From Caulobacteraceae bacterium (GTDB lineage Bacteria > Pseudomonadota > Alphaproteobacteria > Caulobacterales > Caulobacteraceae), in NCBI GenBank assembly GCA_019746095.1, contig JAIESL010000076.1, positions 1 to 40,065 on the forward strand: 40,065 nucleotides of DNA. The letters are read 5' to 3'. The notes under the pieces were generated by a model. It was not told the DNA's origin and made no database searches. It saw only the letters and a list, made by a program, of their open reading frames with translations. Shown here in pieces: positions 8,520-15,979 of this stretch. The position numbers were made by a program, and so were the translations under genes. Numbering within the stretch: the first letter of the stretch is position 1; every line of letters begins with the position of its first letter.

Positions 8520-10805
8520 TCACTTTTCGAGCGCCTGGCTCACCCCGTCCCACCCTTCGGGCGGGGGCGTTTCACGATAGTCTGCAATACGGGCCGCATA
8601 GAGAGCCAGCACGCTCTCCAGACCCGCGACTGGTGCCGTCTTCCGAAGAGCCCCAATGGCCGCCTCGGCGGCCGCCCAGTCCTGCAGCCGGTAGGCCGCA
8701 AGCACGGCCGCCATGCCATCGCGTGAGGCTGTGAATTCGGGGCTGGAGGCGGTTTCCGGCGGCCCGGCGAGGACGAAGACCCGTTCAGGGGTCTCGCGGC
8801 CGACCACGCGGATGATGTCCAGTTCGATGAGGGCAAAGTCCGGTAGGCGGGCGGCCAGTTCCTCGCCGACCAGGATGGAGACGCCGTAGAATTTGGTCAG
8901 CCCCTCGAGCCGGGAGGCCAGGTTCACCGTGTCGCCGATCAGGGAGTAGCTGAGGCGCTGGCGCGAGCCCATGTTGCCGACGCAGCAGGGGCCGGTGTTG
9001 AGGCCGATCCCGATCGCCACCTGTCCCGGCCAGGCCGGATCCTCGGCGCTGTCAGCATTCAGGCGTTTGAGCGTCTCGATCATTTCGAGGGCGGCCAGGG
9101 CGGCGTTCCGTTCGTGCTCGGGATCGTCGAGCGGTGCGTTCCAGAAGGCGAGGACGGCGTCACCGATGTATTTGTCGATCGTCGCCTTGCGGGCCAGAAG
9201 CACGTCGGTCATCGGCGTCAGCAGGTTGATCAGGAAGCCGATCAATTCCTGGGGCCCGAACCGTTCGGAGATTCGCGAGAAGCCGCGCACGTCGCTGAAC
9301 AGCACCGTCATCTGGCGGACCTCGCCGCCCAGCTCCAGCTGGCCCGGATCACGCGCGATGCGGTCGACCAGTTCGGGCGACAGATAGCGGTCGAAGGCGT
9401 TGTGGATGTGACTTCGCGCACGCTCCTCGCGGTAGAAGGAGACGGCGGTAATGGCGATGTAGACGGAGACCACGCCAAAGGCCGGGAAGGTGGGTTCCAG
9501 AAGCAGGCCGGCATTGCGGAAGGCGAACCAGGAGCCGGCGATGACTCCGACGAGGCCGACCAGCGCCAGCAGGCCGCCGCGCACGGCCCCAAGGACCGGG
9601 GCCGACAGGGCGATGACCAGCCCGAGCACAACCAGCAGCACACGTTCGACGCCTAGCGCCCAGTCGGGGCGGGTCAGGAACTGGCCGAGGATGATCTGCT
9701 CCGCCGCCTGGGCGTGGACGATCACCCCCAGTTCCTTTTCGCGGATGGGGGTAGAGACCAGATCGCGCAGTCCCTGGGCCCCGGTGCCGACGAATACGAT
9801 ATGGCCCTCGAACAGGGTCCGCATCTCGGCCTCGCTCAGGTCACCATCCAGGATGCGCCAGGCGGGCACTATGCGATCGGGCTGGTCGGCTGTGTAGTGC
9901 ATCCACAACTCGCCCTCGTGGGTGGTCGGTGCCTCCAGTGCGCCCGTCTTGACGGCGACCACGCTGGTGATCTCGCCGGCTCCCATTTCCCCGCTTCCGT
10001 CACTGCTGCGGACCACGATCGCGCCGGCCCCCTGGGCGACACGCAGGGCTTCCAGCGAAAGCGACGGCACGATCCGCCCGTCGATGCTGGACAGCAGGGG
10101 TGCGGCGCGAATGATGCCGTCCCGATCGCCCCGGATACTGACAAAGCCGGCCCCGGCCGCCCGTTCACCGATCAGGGGCAGGGGCACGATGGCCCCATTG
10201 TAGGCCGGCATGGCATCGAGTGGCGGGGTCCCGGAAACGGCGACGCCGGCCTGTTCGGCCGGGCGCACGTCATTGGTCTCATTGGTCATGAAGAAGCCGG
10301 TGACCGTGGGACCCCGTCCCATGGCCTGGCCGAACAGTTCATCATGGTCGGTCAGGGCCGCGATGTCCGCATAGTCACCGCGGGCTTCCGGGTTGCGGCG
10401 AAGGATTTCAGCCGCGCGGGCGGGCGAGGTCCGGTCGGGCTCGGAGAAGACGATATCGAAGGCGATCGCGGCCGCGCCGGCTTCGGTCAGGGAGTCGGTC
10501 AGCCGGGCCATGTCCGTGCGCGGCCAGGGCCATTGCCCGAGGCGACGGATGGTCTCGTCATCGATATCGACAACGCGGACAGCGGCGTCCTGGTAGGGTC
10601 GTGGATAGGCGCGCTGGTAGGAGTCGAATACCAGATTGCTGATCTGGCCCACGACCGGCGGCTGGAACATGTGCAGGAGCAGCAGCAGCAGGGCCATAAC
10701 CAGGCCCGGTCCTGCGGCTCCGATGTAGCGCGAAAGCGACAGGCTGGAGCGCGCCAGGCGCGACCCGATATCCTTCAGCCGCTCTTTCTCCGGCTCCGCC
10801 CCCAT
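8520..10805 (-). CDS. CHASE2-domain class III adenylate/guanylate cyclase
   Basis: The protein is 761 residues. It has a first membrane helix at ~34-50 and a periplasmic CHASE2 sensor at ~55-370 (start DIDDETIRRLGQWPWPR). Three helices follow at ~380-457, then a class III cyclase domain at ~495-685. The catalytic set is complete: metal-binding D505 (FSDVRG) and D549 (YIGDA), base-selecting K545 and D625 (IGDTVN), and transition-state N628 and R632 (NLASRLEG). Lys plus Asp at the selectivity positions favours ATP, so cAMP is the likely product. CHASE2 is an extracytoplasmic sensor of unknown ligand. The gene precedes the phosphoesterase on the same strand and diverges from the TPR/barrel and FecR genes. 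Two effector domains that could read cAMP lie in the flavoenzyme encoded at 15980-18505. Confidence 0.93.
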   Translation of the reverse strand: MGAEPEKERLKDIGSRLARSSLSLSRYIGAAGPGLVMALLLLLLHMFQPPVVGQISNLVFDSYQRAYPRPYQDAAVRVVDIDDETIRRLGQWPWPRTDMARLTDSLTEAGAAAIAFDIVFSEPDRTSPARAAEILRRNPEARGDYADIAALTDHDELFGQAMGRGPTVTGFFMTNETNDVRPAEQAGVAVSGTPPLDAMPAYNGAIVPLPLIGERAAGAGFVSIRGDRDGIIRAAPLLSSIDGRIVPSLSLEALRVAQGAGAIVVRSSDGSGEMGAGEITSVVAVKTGALEAPTTHEGELWMHYTADQPDRIVPAWRILDGDLSEAEMRTLFEGHIVFVGTGAQGLRDLVSTPIREKELGVIVHAQAAEQIILGQFLTRPDWALGVERVLLVVLGLVIALSAPVLGAVRGGLLALVGLVGVIAGSWFAFRNAGLLLEPTFPAFGVVSVYIAITAVSFYREERARSHIHNAFDRYLSPELVDRIARDPGQLELGGEVRQMTVLFSDVRGFSRISERFGPQELIGFLINLLTPMTDVLLARKATIDKYIGDAVLAFWNAPLDDPEHERNAALAALEMIETLKRLNADSAEDPAWPGQVAIGIGLNTGPCCVGNMGSRQRLSYSLIGDTVNLASRLEGLTKFYGVSILVGEELAARLPDFALIELDIIRVVGRETPERVFVLAGPPETASSPEFTASRDGMAAVLAAYRLQDWAAAEAAIGALRKTAPVAGLESVLALYAARIADYRETPPPEGWDGVSQALEK

Positions 10806-10838
10806 CGCGTCTGCCCCACCCGGTTATGCACTCGATGA

Positions 10839-10847
10839 ATAGTCTAT
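10839..10847. promoter_or_regulatory. Inverted-repeat motif ATAG-T-CTAT in divergent promoter region
   Basis: This short palindrome lies 34 bp upstream of the cyclase start. It is the exact reverse complement of the core of a longer palindrome at 10889-10907, with 55 bp between centres, about five helical turns. A paired binding site for one regulator is possible but inferred. Confidence 0.35.
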
Positions 10848-10888
10848 GCGAGCCTTGTGGAACGATGTTAGCCTGATCGCTCCGCTTT

Positions 10889-10907
10889 CCGGGATAGACT
10901 ATCCCGG
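10889..10907. promoter_or_regulatory. 19-bp palindrome CCGGGATAG-A-CTATCCCGG, candidate operator
   Basis: A perfect 9-1-9 inverted repeat lies 28 bp upstream of the TPR/barrel start codon and 83 bp upstream of the cyclase start. Its core repeats the motif at 10839-10847. It could be a regulator site or a 5'-leader hairpin; it has no T-run, so a terminator is unlikely. Confidence 0.45.
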
Positions 10908-10935
10908 ACAATCTGCAAGCGGTTCGGGAGGTTAC

Positions 10936-12270
10936 ATGAAGCGTCCAGTGCAGGGTTCCCACCCGCTGTTCCGGGCCGGGCTGTTGATTTCCGCCATCGC
11001 CGGCCTGACGGCGATCACAGTCGGTTCAGCGGTCGCGCAGGATTTCGAGGCCGTGTTTGCGGCACCGGATAATCCGGACCTCAATCTCGAATTCGCCCGA
11101 CGGGCGGCCGATGCCGGTGACCTCAACAGCGCTGCAGGGGCGCTGGAGCGCGTCCTTATCGCTGACCCGAACCGTCACGGCACCCGGCTGTTTTATGCCG
11201 TGATCCTGTACCGGCTTGACGACCTTCAGGGGGCCCGTGACCAGCTCGCCTTGCTGGAGGGGGTGACCCTGACTCCGCTGCAGCGGGCCGAGGCCGATCG
11301 GTACCGCGCGCGCATCGAGCGGAGCCGGTCTGCGACCCGCATCAGCGGCAGCCTGTCGGCCGCCCTGACCTATGAAGAGGATGCCGCCGGGGCGCTGACC
11401 ACCCAGTTCGACTCCCCGCTGCCGGCTCCCGCCAGTGAAGAGGGCGGGGCCGCCGTGTTTGCGGCCCGACTCACGGCCACTCATGACCTGGAGGCTGCGG
11501 GCTATTCCATTTTCGGGACAATCGGTGGCTATGACCGTTCGACCTTCGACGACATCGACGGTGATGTGCGACGCGGCGACCTTGAGGCCGGCCTGTCCTA
11601 TGTCGGACGGAAGAATTCGTGGAACATCAGTGCTGTCGCGCGGGCACTCGATCTTCTGGGTGACCCCTATATGCGGGAAGTCGGCGTCAGGGCGCAGGCC
11701 CGCTGGCGCACCAGCCCCCAAACCACCGTCTCTGTTTCCGCTGAGGCGACGAGCCAGACCTTTGACGAGCCCGCGGTAGACGCTGTGGCGCTGGTCATCG
11801 GCGGCGACCGGGACGGCCGACGCTATGATTTCAATGTCGGGGTGACGCACCGGCTCGGCACCCGTACCAGCGTGGGCGCCTCCGCCGGCTGGCAGGACAA
11901 GCAGGCCGACTATGAGCCGTTCGGCTACTCCGGGCCCAGTCTGCAGGCGCGCTTCGATACGAGCAGCCGCCGTGGACAGTATCTGGCGGTTTCCGGTGGG
12001 CTGCAGTGGCTCGACTATGATGCGCCCGATCCGGTCTTTATCGGCTTTGCCGCACCGGCGCGCGAGGACGTGCGCAGCTGGGCGCGGTTGGCGGTCGGGG
12101 CTCCGGTCAGCGCCTTCACCGCAACCGGCGCGACCGGCGACTGGCGTCAGGATGTGGGGCTGGAAGGGGCGCTGACCTATGGGGCCCGGGACTCGCTGGC
12201 ACCCCTGGCGGACTATGACAGTTGGGGCGCGGAACTGCGCCTGACCTGGCGCTTCGGCGCGGCCAACTAG
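10936..12270 (+). CDS. TPR-containing outer-membrane beta-barrel protein (Slam-like architecture)
   Basis: The ATG at 10936 is preceded by GGGAGG with good spacing and gives a signal peptide (cleavage near AVAQ-DFEAV); the frame is open 90 bp further but that is untranslated leader. The 444-residue product has a short N-terminal tetratricopeptide region (residues ~45-135, repeats around LEFARRAADAGDLNSAAGAL and RHGTRLFYAVILYRLDDL). A long strand-rich barrel follows, ending in LRLTWRFGAAN. A periplasmic TPR domain plus an outer-membrane barrel resembles surface lipoprotein assembly modulators (DUF560/Slam), but I cannot confirm membership. The FecR-domain gene begins 11 bp downstream in the same operon, and the CHASE2 cyclase is divergent. 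It may help place or export a partner at the cell surface, with the FecR protein or the decahaem cytochrome as candidates; this is inference. Confidence 0.7.
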   Translation: MKRPVQGSHPLFRAGLLISAIAGLTAITVGSAVAQDFEAVFAAPDNPDLNLEFARRAADAGDLNSAAGALERVLIADPNRHGTRLFYAVILYRLDDLQGARDQLALLEGVTLTPLQRAEADRYRARIERSRSATRISGSLSAALTYEEDAAGALTTQFDSPLPAPASEEGGAAVFAARLTATHDLEAAGYSIFGTIGGYDRSTFDDIDGDVRRGDLEAGLSYVGRKNSWNISAVARALDLLGDPYMREVGVRAQARWRTSPQTTVSVSAEATSQTFDEPAVDAVALVIGGDRDGRRYDFNVGVTHRLGTRTSVGASAGWQDKQADYEPFGYSGPSLQARFDTSSRRGQYLAVSGGLQWLDYDAPDPVFIGFAAPAREDVRSWARLAVGAPVSAFTATGATGDWRQDVGLEGALTYGARDSLAPLADYDSWGAELRLTWRFGAAN

Positions 12271-12281
12271 GAGAGATGGAC

Positions 12282-13208
12282 ATGACCCTGGTTCGCACCT
12301 TCGTCGCCGCAACCGCCATGGCCTGTGCCGTGTCGGCCGGATCCTTCGCCCAAGCCCAGGAGGCTGTCGGCGTCAACTCCGCCATCCGCAACTCCGTCCG
12401 CACCCAGCCCGTCGGCGAGAGCGCGTTGCGCGCCGCGGCGCTGAGGGGACAGGTCCGCACGGGTGACGTCTTCGTCAGCGGCCCCCAGAGCCAGTTGCAG
12501 ATCCTGCTCCGGGACCGGTCGATCTTCACCCTCGGCTCGAATGCGCGGGTGACCATCGACCGTTTCGTCATCGATACCGAGCGCACCGCCGGCGGGGCCT
12601 CGGCCTCGGTAGCCCGCGGGGCGTTCCGCTTTGTGTCCGGCCGCGGCGGAGCCCGCTCCGGGGCCTTGCGGACGCCAGTGGCTTCGATCGGGGTGCGCGG
12701 CACCGTGGTCGAGACGGTGGTGGGACCAGATGCCCTGGCTGTCCTGGACGGTGAAGCCGGTCTGCCGCCGTTCAGCGGCTCGCCGGATGACGCCACCCTG
12801 ATCGTCCTGCGCGGCCCCGGTCCGCAAGGTTCGGGCTTCGACACGCCCGGAGCGATCGATGTGACCCACGGTGACACGGTCCATACGCTCGAGCGGCCGG
12901 GTCTGGCGATCTTCGCCTGGTCCGGTGGCACCTTCGGTCCGTTCGAACTGTCCGACCAAGCCTCGGCCCGTCTGAGCGCCCTGCTCAGGGGCGGGCCGAC
13001 GTCGAATACGGACTCCCGCCCCGGTGATGTCCTGTCCGCGGGACTGGACGCGGGCGAAGTGGCCATCTTCGGCGACCGCGGGCCCAATGGTCCAGAAGCG
13101 ATCGAGCCGTCGGTCGGATGCGAGGCCGGTGGCCCGATCCAGAGCCCGGGCAATCCCAATGCCGCCGGCGGGTGCAACAACAACGGACCGCCGAATCCCA
13201 TCCCCTGA
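12282..13208 (+). CDS. Secreted FecR-domain protein
   Basis: The start at 12282 is chosen because GGAG at 12270-12273 is 8 bp away; an in-frame ATG at 12276 would leave only 2 bp. The 308-residue protein has a signal peptide (cleavage near FAQA-QEAVG). A FecR domain follows, seen in LRGQVRTGDVFVSGPQSQLQ, the LLRDRSIFTLGSNARVTID strand pair and the TPVASIGVRGT signature. The tail is Pro/Gly/Asn-rich. Unlike classical FecR anti-sigma regulators it has no cytoplasmic N-terminal domain or transmembrane helix, so it is a periplasmic or secreted FecR protein, a type often found with CHASE2 cyclases and outer-membrane TPR barrels. It follows the barrel gene by 11 bp. Its role is unknown; a ligand or structural partner for the CHASE2 sensor is a reasonable guess. 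Confidence 0.82.
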   Translation: MTLVRTFVAATAMACAVSAGSFAQAQEAVGVNSAIRNSVRTQPVGESALRAAALRGQVRTGDVFVSGPQSQLQILLRDRSIFTLGSNARVTIDRFVIDTERTAGGASASVARGAFRFVSGRGGARSGALRTPVASIGVRGTVVETVVGPDALAVLDGEAGLPPFSGSPDDATLIVLRGPGPQGSGFDTPGAIDVTHGDTVHTLERPGLAIFAWSGGTFGPFELSDQASARLSALLRGGPTSNTDSRPGDVLSAGLDAGEVAIFGDRGPNGPEAIEPSVGCEAGGPIQSPGNPNAAGGCNNNGPPNPIP

Positions 13209-13218
13209 TTTCCCGCAG

Positions 13219-13240
13219 AGGACCGGCCAGGGCCGGTCCT
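13219..13240. terminator. Bidirectional hairpin between convergent genes
   Basis: AGGACCGGCC and GGCCGGTCCT form a perfect 10-bp stem with a 2-base spacer (an effective loop of 4-6 nt), between the FecR stop (13208) and the cytochrome stop (13239-13241). There is no T-run on either side, so it may be a structured 3' end rather than a classical intrinsic terminator. Confidence 0.55.
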
Positions 13241-15095
13241 AGGGTGTCGTGTGAACCACGGCAATCGGCCTCGGCCGGTCGCTGAAATTCGGCCGCGTCG
13301 GGCGCGGAGTCGGCTGCGACGGCACATGGAAGCTGTGGCAGCTCTCACAATCAGCGGGGGCGGGCGTCGGGGACCGGGCCGTCGTCTGGCCGTGGCATTC
13401 CGCGCACTCTGTGACCGAAGGCATCAGCAGGTCCGTCGCCGAGCCTGAGGTGGCTGCGGCGTGGCACTGGGCACAGGACGGCTGGCCCTGGCGGTCGACG
13501 CGGTGTTCGCGGACGCTGTGATCGAAGCTCCCGCGGCTGAGGAAGTCACCGGGCAGCTGCACCGGAGTAAACTTGATGGTCGGGGACCGGAAGATGGTGT
13601 GGCAGTCGAAACAGGCCCCGCGCGGCCCGAAGGCCCCGCTGACGGTGGTCACTGCGCTGGCCCCCGCGGGCGAGCCGCCGACACCGGAGCCGGTACCGCC
13701 GATCTCGCCGGGGCGCCGCCGGCCGGTTCCGCTGCCTGCAACCGGGCCGCTGCCCTGCCAGGCCAGCAGGGCGGCGACCACCTGGTCAGGCTCGCCGTGC
13801 GGCAACTGGCGAACGCCGCCCGACGTGGCGAAGGAGAGTGAGTGGCAGCTGGCGCAGTCGCGCTCCATCTCGATCGGCGCGAATCCCTTTTGGTCGGCGT
13901 CGGGCCGGTGGCAGCTGGCGCACGTCAGGGCTGCGCCGTAGCCGCGTGCTCCCAGGGTCTGGGCCATTCGCGCGGCCCCGCCCGAGGGTGACATGTGCAG
14001 GTCATGCGGGAAGGTCAGGCCGGAAGCCTCTCGCGGGCGGCTGTCCAGCGACACGCGGGTGAGGCCTTGGGGACCGGGCAGGGTGGGGCGGAAATTCGGG
14101 TGGCGGGCCCAGGAGGGGGCATCGGCAAGGTCGGTGTCCTTGAGGCGGTGCGTCAGGCCGGTGTGGCACTCAACGCAGGTCTGGGTCGGGGTCAGGGTCG
14201 GGATCGGTTCGGGGCTGCGGCCTGCGAGCGGATTAGCGACGTGCTCGACGTGGCAGCTGGCGCAGCGCTGTTCGGGAATGTTGAAGGCGCGCCGGAACCA
14301 GGCCGTGGCCTGTCCGCCGAGATGGTCAGGCGGCGGGGTGCCCCACAGGATGCGCCCGCGCGGTGCGTGGTCCCTGACGAAGGACAGTTCGTCCAGAGAG
14401 CCGGCACGACGGACGGAGGCAGCGGCGTCGGCCATGGCGGCCGGGGTCTGGTCGCCGGAATGGCAGGTCTTGCAGGAGGTGTCCTGCACCGCGACGAAGG
14501 CCTCCTGGTGGCAGGCTTGGCAATCGTCTTCGAGGAAGGCGTGGGCCGAGGACAGGGGGCCGCTGGACCATTGCTGGTCCGGGTCGATCCTTGCCTGGAA
14601 ATGCCCGTAGAAGGCGGCGAGCGGCCAGATAAGGCAGAGGGCGACGATGCCCAGGCCGAGGGTCCAGGCAATCCTGCGACGGCCGAAGAAGCGTGCCTTG
14701 GGAATGACCCCGCCGGCCGGAATGCCGCCGGCGGACTCACCCTCCGCCGGCTCGGCAGCGGCTAGGTTGATCAGTATACGGCCGCTATCGCCCATGGAGA
14801 GGGACAGGACATGGCCGCCGAAGGTCAGGCGGGGCGCGCGGCTGACGTCAATGTCGGCCTCGGTGACGAAACGGCCGTCGACGCCGAACGGCTCGCGCCC
14901 GACGGAGACGACGCTCACCCGCCCGGGGGCGGTTGTGGTAAGGGTGGCATGATGCAGGCTGACGGCCAGGTCGGGCAGGCGGATTTCGCAGTCCGCGCCA
15001 CGGCCGATGCGCGCTGCATCCGTGGGCAGGACCTTTTCCCGGACGATTTCGGCCCCGCTGACGCGGCGTGTGACCTGACGAAGGACAAGGGTCAT
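13239..15095 (-). CDS. FHA-domain, membrane-anchored decahaem cytochrome c
   Basis: The start at 15095 lies 7 bp after the upstream stop and begins the FHA fold cleanly; the frame extends upstream but only through the preceding gene. The 618-residue protein has an N-terminal FHA domain at ~1-105, with the phosphothreonine-binding signature G31-R32-G33...S46-x-x-H49 (IGRGADCEIRLPD, VSLHHATL). One transmembrane helix follows at ~142-163, and then a periplasmic part with ten CXXCH sites: CQACH, CKTCH, CASCH, CVECH, CASCH, CASCH, CFDCH, CAQCH, CAECH and CESCH. A Gly/Pro/Arg-rich linker separates haems 6 and 7. The FHA domain would face the cytosol and the haems the periplasm, so a kinase signal could control docking of the electron donor. 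It is the last gene of the flavoenzyme-cytochrome b operon. No Ser/Thr kinase is visible in the window. Confidence 0.88.
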   Translation of the reverse strand: MTLVLRQVTRRVSGAEIVREKVLPTDAARIGRGADCEIRLPDLAVSLHHATLTTTAPGRVSVVSVGREPFGVDGRFVTEADIDVSRAPRLTFGGHVLSLSMGDSGRILINLAAAEPAEGESAGGIPAGGVIPKARFFGRRRIAWTLGLGIVALCLIWPLAAFYGHFQARIDPDQQWSSGPLSSAHAFLEDDCQACHQEAFVAVQDTSCKTCHSGDQTPAAMADAAASVRRAGSLDELSFVRDHAPRGRILWGTPPPDHLGGQATAWFRRAFNIPEQRCASCHVEHVANPLAGRSPEPIPTLTPTQTCVECHTGLTHRLKDTDLADAPSWARHPNFRPTLPGPQGLTRVSLDSRPREASGLTFPHDLHMSPSGGAARMAQTLGARGYGAALTCASCHRPDADQKGFAPIEMERDCASCHSLSFATSGGVRQLPHGEPDQVVAALLAWQGSGPVAGSGTGRRRPGEIGGTGSGVGGSPAGASAVTTVSGAFGPRGACFDCHTIFRSPTIKFTPVQLPGDFLSRGSFDHSVREHRVDRQGQPSCAQCHAAATSGSATDLLMPSVTECAECHGQTTARSPTPAPADCESCHSFHVPSQPTPRPTRPNFSDRPRPIAVVHTTP

Positions 15096-15102
15096 CGGGC
15101 CA

Positions 15103-15975
15103 TCACCAGTAGATGAAGACGCTGATAATGTGGGCCGTGATCGCCGCGATAAGCGCAATCGTGGCCGGCACATGGAACGCCAGCCAGACGTTCAGCCAGG
15201 CGCGGATCTGCAGGTGGCGGCGGACCTGTGACAGGGCGGCGGCCTTGCGAAGCAGCAGTTCCTCCATCCGGTCGAGCATTTGCAACTGGACGTCGTTCGC
15301 CTGGCGGCGTAGCCCCTTCAGCCGGGACAGGGCGCGTTGGTTGCCGCAGCCGCCGCGCCCACCGGACAGTCGCCGCCACAGGCTTCCGCCGACCCGGCTG
15401 TCGTCCAGCGACATCTGCACCACCCGGGCCTGTGCCTCGGACAGGGGCTGGGCGGCCTCATTGATCTGGCGGTCCAGGGCCTTGAGGGTTTCCAGCATCT
15501 GCTTCTGGGTCGTCTCGCCGCGATTGCGGCTGAGATAGCGCGGGAGCACGGCATAGACCGTGATCCCGAACAGGCCGGAGACCACCACCAGAACCATCAG
15601 CCCATAGGCCAGGGTGTGGATGTTCCAGCCGAACTGGAAGCCGGAGTGCAGGGTGGTCACGACCATGACGGCCAGGCCGAGATAGACATGGGCTGAGACC
15701 CAAGCCTTCAGGGACCAGTTGCCGGGGGTGATGGCCCGCTTGCGGAGCCCCAGCAAGGTCAGCCAGAGCACAAGCAGGGTCGCGACGGTGCCGGCGATGT
15801 AGCCAAAGACGCTGCCGCCGTTCGGCCGGGGCTCGGCGTCCACCAGCAGATAGCCGAGGATCGCCAGCACGCAGAGTGCACCAACTCGCCAGGCCCAGCG
15901 GAAATTGCCGTGCCGGAGGAAACCCTCATGCTGGACGAGGTTGGTCCGTTCGCCTGTCTTACCTGCCTTTGCCAC
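15103..15975 (-). CDS. Predicted di-haem membrane cytochrome b with cytoplasmic coiled-coil insert
   Basis: The gene starts with GTG, 4 bp after the flavoenzyme stop, with GGGGG upstream. The 290-residue protein has membrane helices at ~28-45, 55-77, 90-113, 119-143 and 258-286. H96 and H110 lie in one helix and H268 and H282 in another, both pairs 14 residues apart; this is the usual geometry for two bis-His b haems across a bilayer. Between helices 4 and 5 is a ~110-residue charged, Gln/Leu-rich, probably coiled-coil segment (LETLKALDRQINEAAQ; LQMLDRMEELLLRKAAALSQ). I do not recognise a named family. Position and histidine pattern suggest it passes electrons from the FeS flavoenzyme, or from quinol, to the FHA-decahaem cytochrome across the inner membrane. 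The haem ligation is inferred from spacing only. Confidence 0.78.
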   Translation of the reverse strand: MAKAGKTGERTNLVQHEGFLRHGNFRWAWRVGALCVLAILGYLLVDAEPRPNGGSVFGYIAGTVATLLVLWLTLLGLRKRAITPGNWSLKAWVSAHVYLGLAVMVVTTLHSGFQFGWNIHTLAYGLMVLVVVSGLFGITVYAVLPRYLSRNRGETTQKQMLETLKALDRQINEAAQPLSEAQARVVQMSLDDSRVGGSLWRRLSGGRGGCGNQRALSRLKGLRRQANDVQLQMLDRMEELLLRKAAALSQVRRHLQIRAWLNVWLAFHVPATIALIAAITAHIISVFIYW

Positions 15976-15979
15976 GGCC

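Noticed and set aside
12282..13208. Classical FecR anti-sigma factor
   Set aside because: It has a signal peptide instead of a cytoplasmic domain plus membrane helix, and there is no sigma factor gene beside it.
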